From NCBI GenBank assembly GCA_019358855.1, contig JAHHII010000001.1:434001-498000 (forward strand): DNA of 64,000 bases, in the 5' to 3' direction. Made by a program: the position numbers and the translations under genes. Shown one piece after another: positions 61,776-64,000 of this stretch. How positions within the stretch are numbered: position 1 is the stretch's first letter; each line of letters begins with the position of its first letter. A model generated the notes under the pieces. The model had not been told where the DNA came from. It did no database searches and saw only the letters and a program-made list of their open reading frames with translations. The DNA is from Timaviella obliquedivisa GSE-PSE-MK23-08B (lineage in GTDB: Bacteria > Cyanobacteriota > Cyanobacteriia > Elainellales > Elainellaceae).

Positions 61776-61850
61776 GGCGAGCGTAGCCAAGTGGTTAAGG
61801 CAGAGGTTTGTGGTACCTCCATCCCGCGGGTTCGATCCCCGTCGTTCGCC
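61776..61850 (+). tRNA. tRNA-His(GTG)
   Basis: A 75-nt tRNA. The anticodon stem-loop GAGGT-TTGTGGT-ACCTC gives anticodon GTG. G-1 is encoded (61776) and can pair with C73 (61850), the tRNA-His identity pair. The acceptor is GCGAGCG/CGTTCGC with one wobble. The T-arm CGGGTTCGATCCCCG is standard. Confidence 0.94.
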
Positions 61851-61877
61851 CTTTTAACAGGTGGCTAAAAAGCTTTC

Positions 61878-63590
61878 CTAGACTATCTCGATTTTGACCT
61901 GCTCGTACATTGCAGTTACGCCTGCATCAACCTGTAGTTTTACTCGCGCTGAAAACATTGGGCTTTCGTCTTCCACTTTGCCGATCGCACGAATTAATTC
62001 CCAGTTGCCGCTACCAGAATGACGGGCGATCGCAAAATCGCGCCAAGTCTCAGTGCTTTGCAATCGTAATGTTGCACCTGGTCGGTCTGCCTTGACCCAG
62101 CCTTCCACCTGATAGAGTGTGTGTCCCTCACCTACAAATTCTTGGCTGATCCATGTGAGATTTGTAGCCTCGACCCGTAAACCGAGATCTCCATCGCGGC
62201 TGGCTGTCGGATCGGCAAGCACTTGTCCGTCGCCATCAATCTGCCAAGCTGTGGGTTGGGAGGGTGTGATCCATTGTTCAAAATTACTGTTGATAAGGGA
62301 GAGCGATTGCGCATCAGAACGGCTGAGTTGCGTTAAAACATTCTGTGTGATTTGAGAAACTGGGCTGTCCGGATCTTGCAATCCCCTTGCCCATTCGATC
62401 GTGCCTGCGGTGAAAACAGTACCTTTATTTCGATAAATCCCCATCGTTGCCATGCCTGCCTGCCCTAGACCCCTACCCCAATCTTTCAGTGCGGCAAAGG
62501 CAAGAACAATAAGGTTTCGGGGAGTACCGTTTGCTCCTGTAACCATTGGGATGCCTTGAATTTCACGGAACTGCGCCGCGTCGGTTTCGTAGCCAATAAT
62601 ATTGTCATCTGCACCAAATCTGTCATCGTAGGCGAGTCCCGTCCCGTCAAAAACCCAATGCTGCGGGAACCGAACTCGATAGTCTACAGCGGGACGATCG
62701 CCATTTTCACCACTCCAAAAGGCTCCGTGGGCAAAACTCATGCCTGTCATTTGTTCTTCGGGACGGTTGACAGGTTGCTCGCGCCATCGAACTGTTGTAC
62801 GGCTGCGATCGCTCACGGGGTCTTGGTTGGCATCGTGGTAACAAACCAGGGTGCGATTTCGTTGTTCTAGCCGTGCTTGCCACCAACAAAGATTGGCACC
62901 AAAGAAAGCAACATTGCCGCCTTGAGCAATGAACGCTTCAACGCGATCGCGCATTTCTTTTGACCAGTATTCATCGTGTCCAATACTGAGAAAAAGTGAA
63001 TAATCATTTAACAACGCGGGTTCGTCATGCAAATCTACATTGGTGCAATAGTCTACAGCAAAACCGTTAGACTCGATCCACCGAACAAAGTGAACATCCC
63101 ACTGAACAAAGAAATTTGCTTCAGGATCAAGTGGGCGATCGAACGAAACTTTATTAGATTTAACTTGATCTTTAGAGTTATAGTTATAGAGGCTCTTACC
63201 GCCCCAGTTATTGTAGGCTTGATAAGTATTAACCGCTAACTGCAACAGAATTTTAGAATGATCGGAATGAGCAGATTTAACAATAAATAATACATTGGTA
63301 ATTGCTCCTAAACTGCTGATGAGCCGAGCAATATAAACGCCACTTTTCCAAGCATTCGGAATGGTAAATTGATAGGCAGGTGACCAATCACAACCCACTT
63401 CGTAAGCGTTGATCGGTGTGTCGTAGTCTTGGGCGATCGCGGTAGCCTGATGCATCAGAACTTCGGTTTCACCCTGGCGATAAATCTCAATGCGAAAGCG
63501 AAAGTGTCCAAGTTCAGTACGAACATGGAATGCTAAGGGGTCGCCAGGATAGACAGATATGGCAGATGCATAGGCTTCGATAGGGTTCAT
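61878..63590 (-). CDS. N,N-dimethylformamidase large-subunit-like protein
   Basis: A 570-residue protein. The N-terminal 100 residues form a beta-sandwich (VYPGDPLAFHVRTELGHFRFRIEIYRQ). The middle resembles the C-terminal catalytic-type region of N,N-dimethylformamidase beta subunits: LAVNTYQAYNNWGGKSLYNY, FLSIGHDEYWSKEMRDRVEAF, GGNVAFFGANLCWWQARLE, WVFDGTGL. A C-terminal beta domain of about 130 residues follows (ISQEFVGEGHTLYQVEGWV), perhaps carbohydrate-binding. ATG 63590 has AAGGGA upstream. The true substrate is unknown; the name reflects homology only. Confidence 0.85.
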   Translation of the reverse strand: MNPIEAYASAISVYPGDPLAFHVRTELGHFRFRIEIYRQGETEVLMHQATAIAQDYDTPINAYEVGCDWSPAYQFTIPNAWKSGVYIARLISSLGAITNVLFIVKSAHSDHSKILLQLAVNTYQAYNNWGGKSLYNYNSKDQVKSNKVSFDRPLDPEANFFVQWDVHFVRWIESNGFAVDYCTNVDLHDEPALLNDYSLFLSIGHDEYWSKEMRDRVEAFIAQGGNVAFFGANLCWWQARLEQRNRTLVCYHDANQDPVSDRSRTTVRWREQPVNRPEEQMTGMSFAHGAFWSGENGDRPAVDYRVRFPQHWVFDGTGLAYDDRFGADDNIIGYETDAAQFREIQGIPMVTGANGTPRNLIVLAFAALKDWGRGLGQAGMATMGIYRNKGTVFTAGTIEWARGLQDPDSPVSQITQNVLTQLSRSDAQSLSLINSNFEQWITPSQPTAWQIDGDGQVLADPTASRDGDLGLRVEATNLTWISQEFVGEGHTLYQVEGWVKADRPGATLRLQSTETWRDFAIARHSGSGNWELIRAIGKVEDESPMFSARVKLQVDAGVTAMYEQVKIEIV

Positions 63591-63681
63591 GATTCTGTCC
63601 CTTAATTGCTCCTCATTATCCGAGGTCAAAAGTGGAAAAGTCAGTCCCCTAGCGGGTAATCTTTAATGTAGAATTTCTCTT

Positions 63682-63712
63682 AAAAAAAGAGGCACCCATT
63701 GGGTGCCCCTCA
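63682..63712 (-). terminator. Terminator of the PCP-reductase-domain gene
   Basis: GAGGCACCCA/TGGGTGCCCCTC forms a strong hairpin (about 63688-63710). On the minus strand it is followed by seven T. It lies 23 bp after the stop of the small gene. Confidence 0.85.
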
Positions 63713-63734
63713 TCTCTATCAGACCTAAAAAATC

Positions 63735-63974
63735 TTAAGCTCCTACAGCTTCCTTAGCTGCATACAAAACCTCAGCGGTGATTTTCTCAACGCCTCGCTC
63801 ACGCGCAAACTTTTCAGTGTTGCGCTTTACCTTACCCCGGACAAAACCCGGAATTTTGTTCAGTTCAGCCAAACCATCTTTGCTCCAACCTAAGTCAGAG
63901 TCAGCCGAGATGCCTTTAGTAATGCCCTCTTTTGTATCGTGTCCACCAAAGATTTCTAGCAGATGATCTTCCAT
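63735..63974 (-). CDS. Single-domain PCP-reductase (protochlorophyllide reductase-like) protein
   Basis: A 79-residue protein. The last 50 residues, [49 protein letters not shown], form the PCP_red domain found at the C-terminus of the light-independent protochlorophyllide reductase B subunit. Here it stands alone with a 30-residue N-terminus. Stand-alone versions occur in many cyanobacteria; function is not established. The promoter lies at the window edge. Confidence 0.88.
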   Translation of the reverse strand: MEDHLLEIFGGHDTKEGITKGISADSDLGWSKDGLAELNKIPGFVRGKVKRNTEKFARERGVEKITAEVLYAAKEAVGA

Positions 63975-64000
63975 GCCGAGAGTAAAGGAGTTGTAGACTA

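Noticed and set aside
1..64000. Very frequent GCGATCGC octamers as insertion or phage signal
   Set aside because: This is the HIP1 motif that is abundant across many cyanobacterial genomes, not a local feature.

Overview
The window looks like chromosomal DNA of a filamentous or Leptolyngbya-like cyanobacterium. Evidence: the octamer GCGATCGC (HIP1) occurs throughout, there are photosynthesis genes (psbO, CP12, a PCP-reductase-domain protein, an nblR-like regulator, a group 3 sigF-like sigma factor), and many small proteins of families known mainly from cyanobacteria (DUF4327-, DUF5340-, DUF1823-, DUF4359-, DUF1400-like). The content is mostly core chromosome. I see no prophage, no transposase, no CRISPR array and no rRNA operon.

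Layout. 1-2330: tail of an unknown gene, a cluster of three exact TTTTCCACA boxes, a small DUF4327-like gene, rpsD, a DUF29 gene and a 150-bp MITE. 2332-9913: moaA, guaA, a zinc-ribbon PP2C phosphatase, folP, and a stomatin/NfeD pair. 9983-15606: a DUF1400 alpha/beta hydrolase, a family 2 glycosyltransferase, purU and a UDP-GlcNAc 2-epimerase. 15672-19859: a four-gene Gld-type ABC exporter/auxiliary operon on the minus strand. 20108-25365: a WG-repeat protein, a nuclease-like EEP protein overlapping a small unknown partner, sigF, a leishmanolysin-like protease and psbO. 25597-33962: lnt head to head with a serine hydrolase, a FIST protein, CP12, a ferrochelatase-like chelatase with a histidine-rich tail, a small basic protein whose frame runs through a terminator hairpin, tRNA-Leu(CAA) and an M48 protease. 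34177-48644: murA, tRNA-Leu(CAG), a SpoU methyltransferase, lpd-trpC, a class V aminotransferase, DUF192, nblR, nadK, an L,D-transpeptidase, trhO-ruvA, a second MITE copy and a three-repeat unknown. 48942-64000: a double-NBD peptide ABC ATPase, mazEF, a fused DUF2064-GT2 protein, a pair of M16 proteases, a sugar-binding lipoprotein, purT-terC, clpP, tRNA-His, a DMF-amidase-like protein and the PCP-reductase-domain protein.

Functional groups: nucleotide and cofactor synthesis (guaA, purU, purT, folP, moaA, nadK, lpd, trpC), envelope biogenesis (murA, wecB, lnt, L,D-transpeptidase, glycosyltransferases, Gld-type ABC), proteolysis (clpP, M48, M16 pair, M8-like), photosynthesis and carbon control (psbO, CP12, nblR, sigF). 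The most unusual features are small-scale: two 150-bp MITEs with TNA target duplications sitting at stop codons, a palindromic 32-bp repeat used as coding sequence in two unrelated genes, a tRNA-Leu fragment forming the 3' end of the M48 gene, and a helically phased DnaA-box-like cluster.

All assignments come from reading translated sequence and recalled family motifs. No database search was run. Start codons were moved from the longest possible reading frame where a Shine-Dalgarno site or family N-terminus argued for it.
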